A stretch of DNA of 64,000 bases from Neoroseomonas oryzicola. GTDB taxonomy: Bacteria > Pseudomonadota > Alphaproteobacteria > Acetobacterales > Acetobacteraceae. The notes beneath the pieces were generated by a model. It had not been told where the DNA came from. It worked only from the letters and a program-made list of their open reading frames with translations, and did no database searches. Location of the stretch: positions 496,001-560,000 of the forward strand of contig NZ_JAAVUP010000002.1 of the NCBI RefSeq assembly GCF_012163135.1, given 5' to 3'. Of this stretch, positions 43,247 through 51,681 are shown piece after piece. The number at the start of each line of letters is the position of its first letter. Positions within the stretch are counted from its first letter, which is position 1. Position numbers and translations under genes: made by a program.

Positions 43247-44395
43247 ATGACCAATGTCTTCGACCTGCCCGAGGCGACGCGCGAGTTGCAGTCCGTCGCG
43301 CGCGACTTCGCCCGCGAGGTCCTGGCACCCAACGCGCTCCGCTGGGACGAGCAGCGCCATTTCCCCGTCGAGGAGATGCGCGAGGCCGCGAAGCTCGGCA
43401 TGGCCGCGCTCTACGTGCGGGAGGAGAGCGGCGGGTCGGGCCTCACCCGCCTCGACGCCGCGGTGGTGTTCGAGGCGCTGGCGACGGGCTGCCCGGTGGT
43501 CTCGGCCTATCTGTCGATCCACAACATGGTCGCCTGGATGATCGACCGCTTCGGCAATGACGCGCAGCGCGCGGAATGGCTCCCCGGGCTCGCGAGCATG
43601 GAGCGCGTCGCCTCCTACGCGCTGACGGAACCGGGGTCGGGATCGGATGCCGCGGCCTTGCGCACGCGGGCGGCGCGCGACAACGAAGGCTATGTGCTGA
43701 ACGGCACCAAGCAGTTCATCTCGGGCGCCGGCGCGTCGGATCTCTACCTGACGATGGTGCGCACGGGTGGGGAGGGCCCGTCGGGCGTCTCCGCCCTGCT
43801 GATCCCGAAGGAGGCCGAGGGCCTCTCCTTCGGCGCGAACGAACGCAAGATGGGCTGGAACGCCCAGCCGACGCGCCAGGTGATCTTCGAGAATGCCCGC
43901 GTTCCGGCGACCGCCCTGCTGGGCGAGGAAGGCCACGGCTTCCGCTTCGCCATGGCGGGGCTGGATGGCGGTCGGCTGAACATCGCGGCCTGTTCGCTCG
44001 GCGGCGCGCAGTCCGCGCTCGACATCGCGCTGGACTACGTGAAGGAGCGCAAGGCCTTCGGGAAGGCGCTCGCGGACTTCCAGAACACGCAGTTCCGGCT
44101 GGCGGACATGCGCATCGAGCTCGAAGCCGCGCGGTCGCTGCTGTGGCGCGCGGCGGCGAAGCTGGATGCGAAGGAACCGGACGCGACCGCCTGGTGCGCC
44201 ATGGCCAAGCGCTTCGTCACCGACACCTGCTCCCGCATCGCCGACGAGGCGCTGCAGCTGCTCGGCGGCTATGGCTACCTGGCGGATTACGGCATCGAGA
44301 AGATCGTGCGCGACCTGCGCGTGCACCGCATCCTCGAGGGCACGAACGAGATCATGCGCCTGATCGTCGCCCGCCAGATGCTCGGCGCGCGCTAG
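43247..44395 (+). CDS. Acyl-CoA dehydrogenase
   Basis: A 382-aa FAD flavoprotein of the acyl-CoA dehydrogenase family. It shows YALTEPGSGSDAAAL (FAD/substrate loop), the KQFISGAG segment, and C-terminal LQLLGGYGYLADYGIEKIVRDLRVHRILEGTNEI, in which the Glu of EGTNEI is the FAD-interacting loop; the catalytic base is likely the Glu/Asp near YGIEKIVRD. The sequence resembles isobutyryl-CoA dehydrogenase-type enzymes, which would fit acyl-CoA produced by the neighbouring oxidoreductase, but this is inference. The start follows GGGGGGAA; its TAG stop overlaps the convergent gene stop in CTAG. Confidence 0.92.
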   Translation: MTNVFDLPEATRELQSVARDFAREVLAPNALRWDEQRHFPVEEMREAAKLGMAALYVREESGGSGLTRLDAAVVFEALATGCPVVSAYLSIHNMVAWMIDRFGNDAQRAEWLPGLASMERVASYALTEPGSGSDAAALRTRAARDNEGYVLNGTKQFISGAGASDLYLTMVRTGGEGPSGVSALLIPKEAEGLSFGANERKMGWNAQPTRQVIFENARVPATALLGEEGHGFRFAMAGLDGGRLNIAACSLGGAQSALDIALDYVKERKAFGKALADFQNTQFRLADMRIELEAARSLLWRAAAKLDAKEPDATAWCAMAKRFVTDTCSRIADEALQLLGGYGYLADYGIEKIVRDLRVHRILEGTNEIMRLIVARQMLGAR

Positions 44396-47202
44396 ACCCA
44401 GACGAGCCAGGCGGGCGGCCCCGTCGGCGTCGCGAGGCCCGGCAGCGCGATCGCCATGTCCGCCTGCGCATCGCCGTCGAGGTCGATGCGCAGGATGCGC
44501 GCGGCCTCGTCGAAGCGCGCCTCGGCATGGCCCTGGCCGGTGAAGCCCAGGCCGCCGCGCCAGTCCGCGCCATCGGCGATGCCGACCATCAGGATGCTGT
44601 CGCCCTCGGCCGGGTTGAAGCCGATGATGGTGTCCGGTGCAGCGGCGCTGCTGTGCCCCGCGGCGGTGAAGACGAACAGGTCCGCGCCCGCCCCGCCGGT
44701 CAGCCGGTCGATGCCCGCGCCGCCGATGATGGTATCCGCGCCCTCGGCCCCCGCCAGCGTGTCGTTGCCGCCGCCGCCGTCGAGCCAGGCAGCCGGATTG
44801 CCGCTGAGCAGCGAGACGGAATCCGCGCCCGCCCCGCCATGGACCATCTCGGTGCCGCTGGCCGCGACGCGCAGCCCACCATCGCCGAGCGTCAGCATGT
44901 CCCGACCGGCGCCGAGCGCGACCGAGACGAGGCCCGTCGCGCGGGTCACCGTGACGAGGTCGCTCGCCGCCCCGCCGGTCAGCACCTCGACATTCGCGAC
45001 GGTCACCACGTTCATCCCCGGCCCGAGCATCAGCCGGTCGGTCCCGCCGCCCAGGTCGATCGTCCCGCCGACGAGCCCACGCGTGAGCGTGACGGTGTCG
45101 TCGCCGGTATTTCCGGTGATGACCTCGACATCGGCGAGGGTGACGCGATTGGCTCCCGGCCCCAGCAGCAGGTGATCGACGCCGCCGCCGAGGCGCAACG
45201 TCACGCCGTCCGCCCCGCCGGCCAAGTCGATGGTGTCCGCGCCGTCGCTGCCGATGGTGAATTCCGTGTTGGCGACGGCGATGCGGTTGCCGCCGCGCAG
45301 GATGGACAGCGTGTCGGACCCGCCGCCGAGATCCACCACCGCCGGGCCGACGATGCCGCCGAAGATGACGGCATCGGCGCTGCTGCCGCCGATGACGGTC
45401 TCCGCCGCGATGACGCCGACCGTGTTGCCGCCATCGGACAGAACGATGCGGTCGAGCCCCTCGCCGAGGTGGAACTGTGCGCCGGAGACAGTTTCGAGCA
45501 GCGTCACGACGTCGGTGCCGCCGCCGGCATTGAGCAGCTCGACGCCGCGCAGTCGCACCGAATCATTGCCGTCCGAGAGGAAGACCCTATCACGCCCGCC
45601 GCCGAGCAGCAGCAGCGCATCCGCCGCCGCGGTGAAGGTGATGTCGTCGTCCCCCGTGGTGCCGGTGACGGTCTCGACACCCGCGAGGCGCACGGCATTG
45701 GCGCGGCCGCCCAGCGTCAGCCGGTCGGCGCCGGCGCCGAGGTCGATCACCATGCCGGTGGTGCCGTGCGCGATGGTGACGTCCTCGGCGCCGCTGCCGC
45801 CGATCAGCGTCTCGATGCCGGCGATGGTGATGGTGTTGCCGCCATCCGCCAGGCGCAGCCGGTCCTGGCCCCCGAACAGGTTGACCGCAGCCGGCGCGAC
45901 GCTGAGCAGGGTGAGGTTCTCGTCCCCGCCGCCGCCCTCGATCGCCTCGACATTGCTGACGCGCGTGGTGACCGGCCCGCCGCGGATGACGAGCCGATCG
46001 TTGCCGCCACCGAGGTCGATGATGCCGTCCGCGATGGCGCCGGACAGCGTCACCTCGTCCGCGCCGCTGCCGCCGAGCAGCGTCTCGGTTCCGCCCGCGC
46101 GCAACCGGTTGCCGCCATCGGCGAGGACCAGCGCATCGAGCCCCGCGCCGAGGTCGATCACGCCGTCGAGGATGCGGTCGCGCAGCGCGATGCGGTCATC
46201 CGCCGCGCTGCCGCGCAGCGTCTCGATGCCCATGAGGGTCACGTCGCCGCCACCCAGCAGCAGCAGGCTGTCGGCACCCGCGCCGCCCGAGACGCTCTCG
46301 ATCCCGCGGAGCACCATCGCATTGCCGCCATCGGCGAGGCGGATCGCGTCGATGCCGGCGCTGCCGGTCACCGTCTCGATGCGGGAGAGGTGGACGGGCC
46401 CGGTGACGGCCTCGAGCGTGATCTCGTCCTGCCCGGCACCGCCGAGAATGGTCTCCGCCCCCGCGACCGTCAGCGCGCTGCCGCCGTCGCCGAGTTGCAG
46501 GATGTCGGCGCCGGCGCCGAGGACAAAGCGCCCGGCGGCGCGGCCCTCGACGATGATGGTGTCGTTGCCGGTGCCGGCGAGGAGGGTCTCGACGCCGAGC
46601 AGCGTGACGGCGTTGTCGCCGTCCGCTAGCACCACCGTGTCGTTGCCGGTCTTGAGGTCGAAGCGCAGCCCCGGCGCCGGCCCGGTGACGGTGACGATGT
46701 CGTCGCCGGACCCCGAGATGACGGTCTCGACGTCCGGCGCGATCACGATGGCATGGCTGAGCCAGGAGGCGAGGCTGAGCCTGTCGCGCCCGGCGCCGAG
46801 GCTGAAATAGGCACCCGGCCCCCAGGGTGAGAAGGAGAGGTCGTCGTCGCCGCTGCCGGAGAGGATGGTCTCGGCCGCGACGATGGTGCCGCGGTTGCCG
46901 CCGTCGGACAGCCGGACGACGTCGTTGCCGCCCCGCAGGTCGATGCGGCCGCCGGTGAGCGGCGTCAGCAGGGTGAGGGTGTCGGCCGCACCGCCGCCGT
47001 AGATGCTCTCGGCGCCGCTGACCGTCAGCAGGTTCGCGGCCGAGGCGAGGCGCAGGACATCTTTCCCGGCGCCGAGTTCGACGATGGCGTCGGCAAGTCC
47101 GGCCGTCACCGTCACGTCGTCGTCGTAGGCCCCGCCCGTCAGCCGGTCGAAGGACCCGACAGTGACGGTGTTCGGCCCGGACGGGTCGAGCGTGATCGGC
47201 AT
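44392..47202 (-). CDS. Large calcium-repeat (RTX-like) protein with C-terminal secretion domain
   Basis: A 936-aa protein with no signal peptide. Nearly all of it is a degenerate repeat of about 44 residues, roughly IDLGGGxDRLxLxDGGNxVTVAGVExLxGGSGxDxVTL, in some twenty copies, predicted to stack as a beta-roll. Classical RTX nonapeptides (GGGGNDTLAGAEGADTIIGG) appear only near residues 815-840. The C-terminal 100 residues (DLFVFTAAGHSSAAAPDTII and on) look like the M10 serralysin C-terminal domain that carries the type I secretion signal. No type I exporter genes are in the window. Function is unknown; adhesin or S-layer-like roles are possible. The 5-prime region holds palindromes and a hairpin. 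Confidence 0.8.
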   Translation of the reverse strand: MPITLDPSGPNTVTVGSFDRLTGGAYDDDVTVTAGLADAIVELGAGKDVLRLASAANLLTVSGAESIYGGGAADTLTLLTPLTGGRIDLRGGNDVVRLSDGGNRGTIVAAETILSGSGDDDLSFSPWGPGAYFSLGAGRDRLSLASWLSHAIVIAPDVETVISGSGDDIVTVTGPAPGLRFDLKTGNDTVVLADGDNAVTLLGVETLLAGTGNDTIIVEGRAAGRFVLGAGADILQLGDGGSALTVAGAETILGGAGQDEITLEAVTGPVHLSRIETVTGSAGIDAIRLADGGNAMVLRGIESVSGGAGADSLLLLGGGDVTLMGIETLRGSAADDRIALRDRILDGVIDLGAGLDALVLADGGNRLRAGGTETLLGGSGADEVTLSGAIADGIIDLGGGNDRLVIRGGPVTTRVSNVEAIEGGGGDENLTLLSVAPAAVNLFGGQDRLRLADGGNTITIAGIETLIGGSGAEDVTIAHGTTGMVIDLGAGADRLTLGGRANAVRLAGVETVTGTTGDDDITFTAAADALLLLGGGRDRVFLSDGNDSVRLRGVELLNAGGGTDVVTLLETVSGAQFHLGEGLDRIVLSDGGNTVGVIAAETVIGGSSADAVIFGGIVGPAVVDLGGGSDTLSILRGGNRIAVANTEFTIGSDGADTIDLAGGADGVTLRLGGGVDHLLLGPGANRVTLADVEVITGNTGDDTVTLTRGLVGGTIDLGGGTDRLMLGPGMNVVTVANVEVLTGGAASDLVTVTRATGLVSVALGAGRDMLTLGDGGLRVAASGTEMVHGGAGADSVSLLSGNPAAWLDGGGGNDTLAGAEGADTIIGGAGIDRLTGGAGADLFVFTAAGHSSAAAPDTIIGFNPAEGDSILMVGIADGADWRGGLGFTGQGHAEARFDEAARILRIDLDGDAQADMAIALPGLATPTGPPAWLVWV

Positions 47203-47223
47203 GGCGCAGGCTCCACTTCCGCG

Positions 47224-47311
47224 CCGGCGCCGTCTGGCGCCGGGCGGAGGAACGATGGCCTGCCGTCTCTAAAATTAGACCAAACTTTGAGACGCGTCTC
47301 AGGACGCGTCC
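47224..47311 (-). promoter_or_regulatory. Upstream region of the 936-aa repeat protein: hairpin and stacked palindromes
   Basis: Going upstream from the start at 47202: an 8-bp perfect hairpin CCGGCGCC-GTCT-GGCGCCGG (47224-47243); the inverted repeat TCTAA-AA-TTAGA (47268-47279) in an AT-rich patch that may hold the -10; then two palindromes sharing an ACGCGT core, GAGACGCGTCTC (47289-47300) and GGACGCGTCC (47302-47311), centred 12 bp apart. The paired palindromes look like a repressor or activator operator. Confidence 0.5.
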
Positions 47312-47322
47312 CGGATGGTTAA

Positions 47323-48117
47323 TCAGGTCTTGATCGGCCCGCCCCGGCCGCCACGACCCTGGCCGGGCGGGTCGCCCGGGTCGTTGTCGGACGGCCCGGC
47401 GGGCGCGCGACCACCGCCGCCACCACCGCGACCCTGGCCCGGCGGATCGCCCGGATCGGCGTCGCTGACACCGCCGCCACGGCCGCCGCCGCCACCACCG
47501 CGACCCTGGCCAGGCGGATCGCCCGGATCGGCGTCGCTGACACCGCCGCCACGGCCGCCGCCCCCACCACCGCGGCCCTGGCCCGGCGGATCCCCTGGAT
47601 CGGCATCGCTGACGCCGCCGCGACCGCCACCCCCGCCGCCGCGGCCTCCGCCGGCCGGATCCCCCGGATCGGCGTCGCTGACGCCCGTCCGCGGCCGCCC
47701 GCCGCCCTGCGCGCCGCGACCGCCGCCGGGGGGATCGCCTGGGTCGGCATCGCTCACGCCCGTGCGGGGCCGGCCGCCGCCTTGCGGACCGCGGCCGCCA
47801 TTCGGCGGATCGCCGGGATCCGCGTCCGTCATGCCTGTCTGCGGCGGGCGCTGCCCGCCCTTGACCGGCGGGCTGCCGCCGCCACGGCCCTGGCCCGGCG
47901 GGTCGCCCGGATCGTTGTCGGACGGTCCGGCCGGGGCACGCCGGGGCGCCGGGCTCGGCGCGGGTGCCGGTGCCGGGCCGGGCGCCGGCGTGCCGCCGCC
48001 TTCGCCCTTCGTGCCCTGCGCCAGCGCGGCGCCGGGCAGGGCGGCCGCGCCGCCCGCGGCGGCGAGTCGGACCACGACGAGGCGCCGCGCCAGGCGATGG
48101 TCGGGTGAATCGGTCAT
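47323..48117 (-). CDS. Exported DPGDPP-repeat protein, function unknown
   Basis: A 264-aa protein with a twin-Arg-like signal (ARRLVVVRLAAAGGAAALPG, ending ALAQ near residue 34). After an Ala/Pro linker come eight copies of SDADPGDPPG followed by GRG and Gly/Arg-rich spacers, for example VSDADPGDPPGQGRGGGGGG; the first and last copies have SDNDPGDPP. The protein is therefore an alternating acidic and basic low-complexity polymer in the periplasm or outside. I do not recognise a named family. The acidic D-x-D-P-x-D could bind calcium. It ends 121 bp before the large repeat protein in the same direction and its start faces the LexA-regulated small gene. Confidence 0.7.
   Translation of the reverse strand: MTDSPDHRLARRLVVVRLAAAGGAAALPGAALAQGTKGEGGGTPAPGPAPAPAPSPAPRRAPAGPSDNDPGDPPGQGRGGGSPPVKGGQRPPQTGMTDADPGDPPNGGRGPQGGGRPRTGVSDADPGDPPGGGRGAQGGGRPRTGVSDADPGDPAGGGRGGGGGGRGGVSDADPGDPPGQGRGGGGGGRGGGVSDADPGDPPGQGRGGGGGGRGGGVSDADPGDPPGQGRGGGGGGRAPAGPSDNDPGDPPGQGRGGRGGPIKT
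47425..47640 (-). repeat. Three near-identical 72-bp tandem repeats inside the DPGDPP-repeat gene
   Basis: The DNA has an exact 72-bp period (ACCCTGGCC at 47431 and 47503, GCCCTGGCC at 47575), each unit coding for 24 residues. The three units are much closer to each other than to the outer repeats, indicating recent duplication and probable copy-number variation in frame. Confidence 0.8.
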
Positions 48118-48232
48118 GGAACGGGCGCTCCGCTGGAACTGGGGGAACATACTCGGCGCCGGAACGGGCCCCGCACAAGACCGCAGGCGGGGGGCGGTGT
48201 GTGAGCCGGCACACAGAACCTCTTGCATTAAT

Positions 48233-48247
48233 GTTCTTGGTTTGTTC
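48233..48247 (+). promoter_or_regulatory. LexA (SOS) box, GTTC-N7-GTTC
   Basis: GTTCTTGGTTTGTTC matches the alphaproteobacterial LexA site, a direct repeat GTTC spaced by 7. It lies 10 bp before the ATG of the 58-aa membrane protein, between a TTGCAT (48223-48228) and a TATCAT (48249-48254) that could be -35 and -10 elements at a long spacing of 20. LexA bound here would block transcription until DNA damage. Confidence 0.75.
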
Positions 48248-48257
48248 TTATCATCCC

Positions 48258-48434
48258 ATGAGCACGCGCACCGCCACCGATCCCTCCCTGGAGATCCCGC
48301 CGCTCCCCCTCGTGGTCCGCTTCGTGCCGGCCAGGCCGGCGCGTACGGCCCGTCGCGCCATGCGCGACTTCACCGCCTTCCTGGCGCTAGCCTGGGCTGC
48401 GGCGGAGCTAGCCCTGTGGGCGACGGGGGTCTGA
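48258..48434 (+). CDS. Small SOS-controlled membrane protein, candidate division inhibitor
   Basis: A 58-aa protein: a basic, Pro/Arg-rich N-terminus (residues 1-36, with ARPARTARRAMR) and one hydrophobic helix at the C-terminus (FTAFLALAWAAAELALWATG). This is the topology of a type II single-pass inner-membrane peptide. The LexA box directly upstream predicts induction by DNA damage. Small SOS-induced membrane proteins such as Caulobacter SidA block division by binding FtsW/FtsN; an analogous role is proposed by analogy, not by homology. No SD is seen, so the mRNA may be leaderless; translation from Met36 (24 aa) is an alternative. Confidence 0.6.
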   Translation: MSTRTATDPSLEIPPLPLVVRFVPARPARTARRAMRDFTAFLALAWAAAELALWATGV

Positions 48435-48520
48435 GGCGCGCCTTGCTCATTTGATCGCGCCTGCCGCGGCCCCATCTGTCGCCACCCGGCCGGCGTGCCG
48501 CCGGAACGGTTGCGAGGGCG

Positions 48521-49732
48521 ATGATGGGATATACGCGGCGCGGAATGCTTGCCCTGGGGGGCGTCGGCCTGGCCGGCGCCTGGGTCCAGGGCAGCCGGCC
48601 GGATCCGCGCGGGCCGGCGGTGCCCATGGGCCATGCGGCGGAAGCCTCCGCCCTCGGCATCCCCAATGAACGCTTCATGCTTTCCGCCCCCGGCGGGACC
48701 GAGGCGCTGCTGCGCGGCCTCGCGGACGCGACGCGGCGGCGGCAGTTCGCGATGGGCCTTCCGGCCTCGGCCGAGCCGCTGCTCGACAAGCAGATCCTCG
48801 CGCTGTCCGGCGGCGGGGAGAACGGCGCCTTCGGGGCCGGGCTGCTGACCGGCTGGACCGCGCATGGCACGCGCCCGACTTTCCATATCGTCAGCGGCGT
48901 CAGCGTCGGCGCCCTGATCGCGCCCTTCGCCTTCATCGGCCCGTCGCGCGATGCGGAACTGCGCGAACTCTTCACCACCATGACGGCCGACCAGGTCATG
49001 CGCCGCCGCGGCTGGATCGACGGCGTTGTGGGCGAAAGCCTCGCCGACAATGCGCCCCTGATGGACACCATCGCGCGCCACCTCGACGCCGGCATGATGG
49101 AGGACATCGCGCGCGGGCACGAGGAAGGGCGCGTGCTGCTGGTCGGCACGGTCAACCTCGATGCGCAGGCGGCGGTCTGGTGGAACCTCGGCGCCATCGC
49201 CGCCAGCGGGCATCCCGGCGCGCTCCCGCTGATGCGGGAGATCCTGCTGGCCTCTGCCGCGATCCCGGGGCTGTTCCCGCCGAGCATGATCGACGTGACG
49301 CTGGGCGGGCGCCGCTTCCAGGAAATGCACGTCGACGGCGGCGCGCTGGCGCAGACCTTCGTCTATCCGTCCGCGCTCGGCGAGAAGCGGCGCGCGCGGA
49401 TCCGCGAAGGGCTGCCCGTGCCGCAAGCGGCGGCTTATGTCATCTGCAACACGCGCCTCAGCGGCGCCCGCCCGCCGGTCGGCCTCTGGACCGTCTCGAT
49501 CGCCGAGCGCGCGATCGCCGCGCTGATCCGCGCGAATGGCCTCGGCGATGTCTGGCGCATCTACCAGAACGCCGAGCGCGACGGGATCGGCTTCAACCTT
49601 GCCGTCATCGGCGACGACTTCGCGCCGATGCCGCAGGCGCGCTTCGACCGCGACTACATGCGCGCCCTGTTCGCCCATGCCGAGGACCAGGCCCGGCGCG
49701 GCTATCCCTGGATGCACAGCCCCCCGGTCTGA
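48521..49732 (+). CDS. Patatin-like phospholipase
   Basis: A 403-aa serine hydrolase with a patatin fold. The oxyanion motif SGGGENGAFGAGLL is near residue 95, the nucleophile Ser lies in GVSVG (about 125-129) and the catalytic Asp in HVDGGAL (about residue 272). The N-terminus has YTRRGMLALGGVGLAGAW, a Tat- or Sec-type signal or anchor without a clear cleavage site, so it probably acts in the periplasm. It may release fatty acids from phospholipids. Two adjacent ATG codons at 48521 and 48524 follow GAGGGCG. Confidence 0.87.
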   Translation: MMGYTRRGMLALGGVGLAGAWVQGSRPDPRGPAVPMGHAAEASALGIPNERFMLSAPGGTEALLRGLADATRRRQFAMGLPASAEPLLDKQILALSGGGENGAFGAGLLTGWTAHGTRPTFHIVSGVSVGALIAPFAFIGPSRDAELRELFTTMTADQVMRRRGWIDGVVGESLADNAPLMDTIARHLDAGMMEDIARGHEEGRVLLVGTVNLDAQAAVWWNLGAIAASGHPGALPLMREILLASAAIPGLFPPSMIDVTLGGRRFQEMHVDGGALAQTFVYPSALGEKRRARIREGLPVPQAAAYVICNTRLSGARPPVGLWTVSIAERAIAALIRANGLGDVWRIYQNAERDGIGFNLAVIGDDFAPMPQARFDRDYMRALFAHAEDQARRGYPWMHSPPV

Positions 49733-49742
49733 GGCGGGGCGG

Positions 49743-50417
49743 TCAGGCCGCCTGCGCCTTCAGGATCTCGACCGCGCGGCGGAAGCCCGCGGCCATGCGT
49801 TCCGCCGGCATGGCGCCGGAGAAGAGCAGGTGGCGGTCGAGCAGGAAGGACGGCACGCCCGAGATCCCCGCCTGCGCGAGGCCGAGGCTCTCGCCCATCA
49901 CCTCCTCGCGCGCCGCTTCGCCGGCCGCGAAGGCCGCCAGGGCCGCGGCGGGCATGCCGGCGGCCTCGCCCTCGGCGGCGAGCACGCCGCGGTCGCCGAT
50001 GTCCTTGCCCTCTTGGAAATAGGCGCGGAACAGCCGCTCCGCGACCGCGTGCTGGAGGCCGGCGGGCCCCGCCAGGCGGATCAGCCGGTGCGCCTCGACC
50101 GTGTTCGGCGTGCGCAGCATGAGGTCGTGGCGGAACTGGATGCCTGCGGCGCCCCCGGCCTCGGCCACCTGGGCATCCAGTTGCTGCGAGCGTTCCAGCG
50201 AACCGAATTTCTGCGCGCGATACGTCGCGCGATCGACCCCCTCGGCCGGCATGTCGGGGTTCAGCTGGTAGGGCAGCCAGCCGATGTCGAAGGTCAGGCC
50301 CTCGGCGCGCAGGATCTCGAGCGCGCCGTCCAGATGCGTCTTGCCGATCCAGCACCATGGGCAGATGGCGTCCGAGACGATCTCGAGCCGGCCGGCGGTC
50401 GCGGGGGCGGTGTCCAT
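49743..50417 (-). CDS. DsbA family oxidoreductase, FrnE-like
   Basis: A 224-aa cytoplasmic thioredoxin-fold protein with the redox motif CPWC at 19-22 and the C-terminal GISGVPSFLLD (cis-Pro) typical of FrnE/2-hydroxychromene-2-carboxylate isomerase relatives. These DsbA-like proteins without a signal peptide help in oxidative stress or isomerise disulfides. It converges on the patatin gene with a 10-bp gap and diverges from the serine hydrolase gene. Confidence 0.9.
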   Translation of the reverse strand: MDTAPATAGRLEIVSDAICPWCWIGKTHLDGALEILRAEGLTFDIGWLPYQLNPDMPAEGVDRATYRAQKFGSLERSQQLDAQVAEAGGAAGIQFRHDLMLRTPNTVEAHRLIRLAGPAGLQHAVAERLFRAYFQEGKDIGDRGVLAAEGEAAGMPAAALAAFAAGEAAREEVMGESLGLAQAGISGVPSFLLDRHLLFSGAMPAERMAAGFRRAVEILKAQAA

Positions 50418-50527
50418 GGCGGGCTCCTGTCGGGTCGTGCCGTGCAGGGAGAATGGGAGCGCCCCGCGGCGCGGGCAAGGCGCCCCCGGGGCTTAACGGC
50501 CCCGGCCCGCTGGCGCATAGGAAGGCC

Positions 50528-51637
50528 ATGAGCATCACCTTCCCCGCCGCCCATCCCGCCCCCTGGCCCGAGGCCGCCCCCGCCGAGCTCGGCTTCGATG
50601 CCGCGAAGCTGGCCGAGGCCGTCGCCTTCGCCGCCGCGCACGAGACGCCCTGGCCCTACGACCTCGCCGGCCATATCGGCCGCGGCGCCTTCGAACCGCC
50701 GCCGGGCAACGAGGTGCTCGGCCCGCTCTGGCCGCGCGGCGCGCCTTGCGGGCTGGTCACGCGCCACGGCGTGCTCGTCGCCCGCTGGGGCGACACGCGG
50801 GAGGTGAGCCAGACCTTCTCCGTCGCGAAATCCTACCTCTCGCTGCTGACGGGCATCGCCGTCGCGGATGGGCTGATCCCGGACATCGACCGCCCGGTGC
50901 GCGAACTGGTGGACGATGGCGGCTTCGACAGCGCGCAGAACGCCCCGATCACCTGGCGGCACCTGCTGACCAACACCTCCGAATGGGAGGGGGAGCTGTT
51001 CGGCAAGGCGGATTCCATCGACCGCGGCCGCAACCTCGGCGTCGAGGGGCAGGGGAAGAAGGGGGAGCGCGCGCTCGAGCCCGCGGGGACGCATTGGGAA
51101 TACAACGACGTGCGGGTGAACCGCCTGTCGCTCTCCCTGTTGCGCGTCTTCCAGCGTCCGCTGCCCGAGGTGTTCCGCGAGCGCATCCTGGGGCCGATCG
51201 GCGGATCGTCCGACTGGCGCTGGGATGGCTATCGCACGTCGTGGGTCACGCTCGAGGACGGGCGGCGCGTGCAATCCGTGCCGGGCGGGACGCATTGGGG
51301 CGGCGGCATCTCGATCCATGCCGAGGACCAGGCGCGCATCGGGCTGCTCGCGCTCGCCCGTGGGCTGTGGGATGGCCAGTTCGTCATTCCCGCCGCCTGG
51401 ATCGGCCTGTCCACAGAAGCCTGCGAGCTCAACCCGCACTACGGCTTCCTGTGGTGGCTGAACTCGGATGGGAAGAAGTATCCCTCGGCGGCGCGGGACG
51501 CCTTCTGCGCCTCCGGCGCCGGCGGCAACCTGACCTGGGTGGATCCGTCGAGCGGCATCGTCGCCGTGCTGCGCTGGACCAATCCGGCGGCGATGGACGG
51601 CTTCATCGGCCGGGTGCGCGCTTCGCTGGCGCGCTGA
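50528..51637 (+). CDS. Serine hydrolase, class C beta-lactamase family
   Basis: A 369-aa penicillin-binding-protein-fold hydrolase without a signal peptide. The nucleophile motif is SVAK at 98-101, the second motif YND near 196, and HWGGG near 258 replaces the KTG triad, as in esterase-type members. It is probably a cytoplasmic esterase or amidase rather than a true beta-lactamase. Start MSITFPAAHP at 50528. Confidence 0.87.
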   Translation: MSITFPAAHPAPWPEAAPAELGFDAAKLAEAVAFAAAHETPWPYDLAGHIGRGAFEPPPGNEVLGPLWPRGAPCGLVTRHGVLVARWGDTREVSQTFSVAKSYLSLLTGIAVADGLIPDIDRPVRELVDDGGFDSAQNAPITWRHLLTNTSEWEGELFGKADSIDRGRNLGVEGQGKKGERALEPAGTHWEYNDVRVNRLSLSLLRVFQRPLPEVFRERILGPIGGSSDWRWDGYRTSWVTLEDGRRVQSVPGGTHWGGGISIHAEDQARIGLLALARGLWDGQFVIPAAWIGLSTEACELNPHYGFLWWLNSDGKKYPSAARDAFCASGAGGNLTWVDPSSGIVAVLRWTNPAAMDGFIGRVRASLAR

Positions 51638-51651
51638 CTGCCTCCTTCTTG

Positions 51652-51681
51652 GGCAGGCGGGCCGCGCGACGCGCGCCTGCC
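51652..51681 (+). terminator. GC-rich hairpin after the serine hydrolase
   Basis: GGCAGGCG (51652-51659) pairs with CGCCTGCC (51674-51681) around a GC-rich loop, 15 bp after the stop. It lacks a T run, so it is a weak terminator candidate. The rest of the 156-bp gap shows nothing definite apart from a GGCGCC-GCGA-GGCGCC inverted repeat. Confidence 0.4.

Noticed and set aside
43576-46629. A 1017-codon open frame on the plus strand
   Set aside because: It is out of frame with the acyl-CoA dehydrogenase and antisense to the calcium-repeat protein; its repeat pattern is only the complement of the real repeats.
47425-47640. Regular 72-bp repeats resembling a CRISPR-like array
   Set aside because: The units are directly adjacent, in frame, without unique spacers, and code for the DPGDPP repeat; no cas genes are near.
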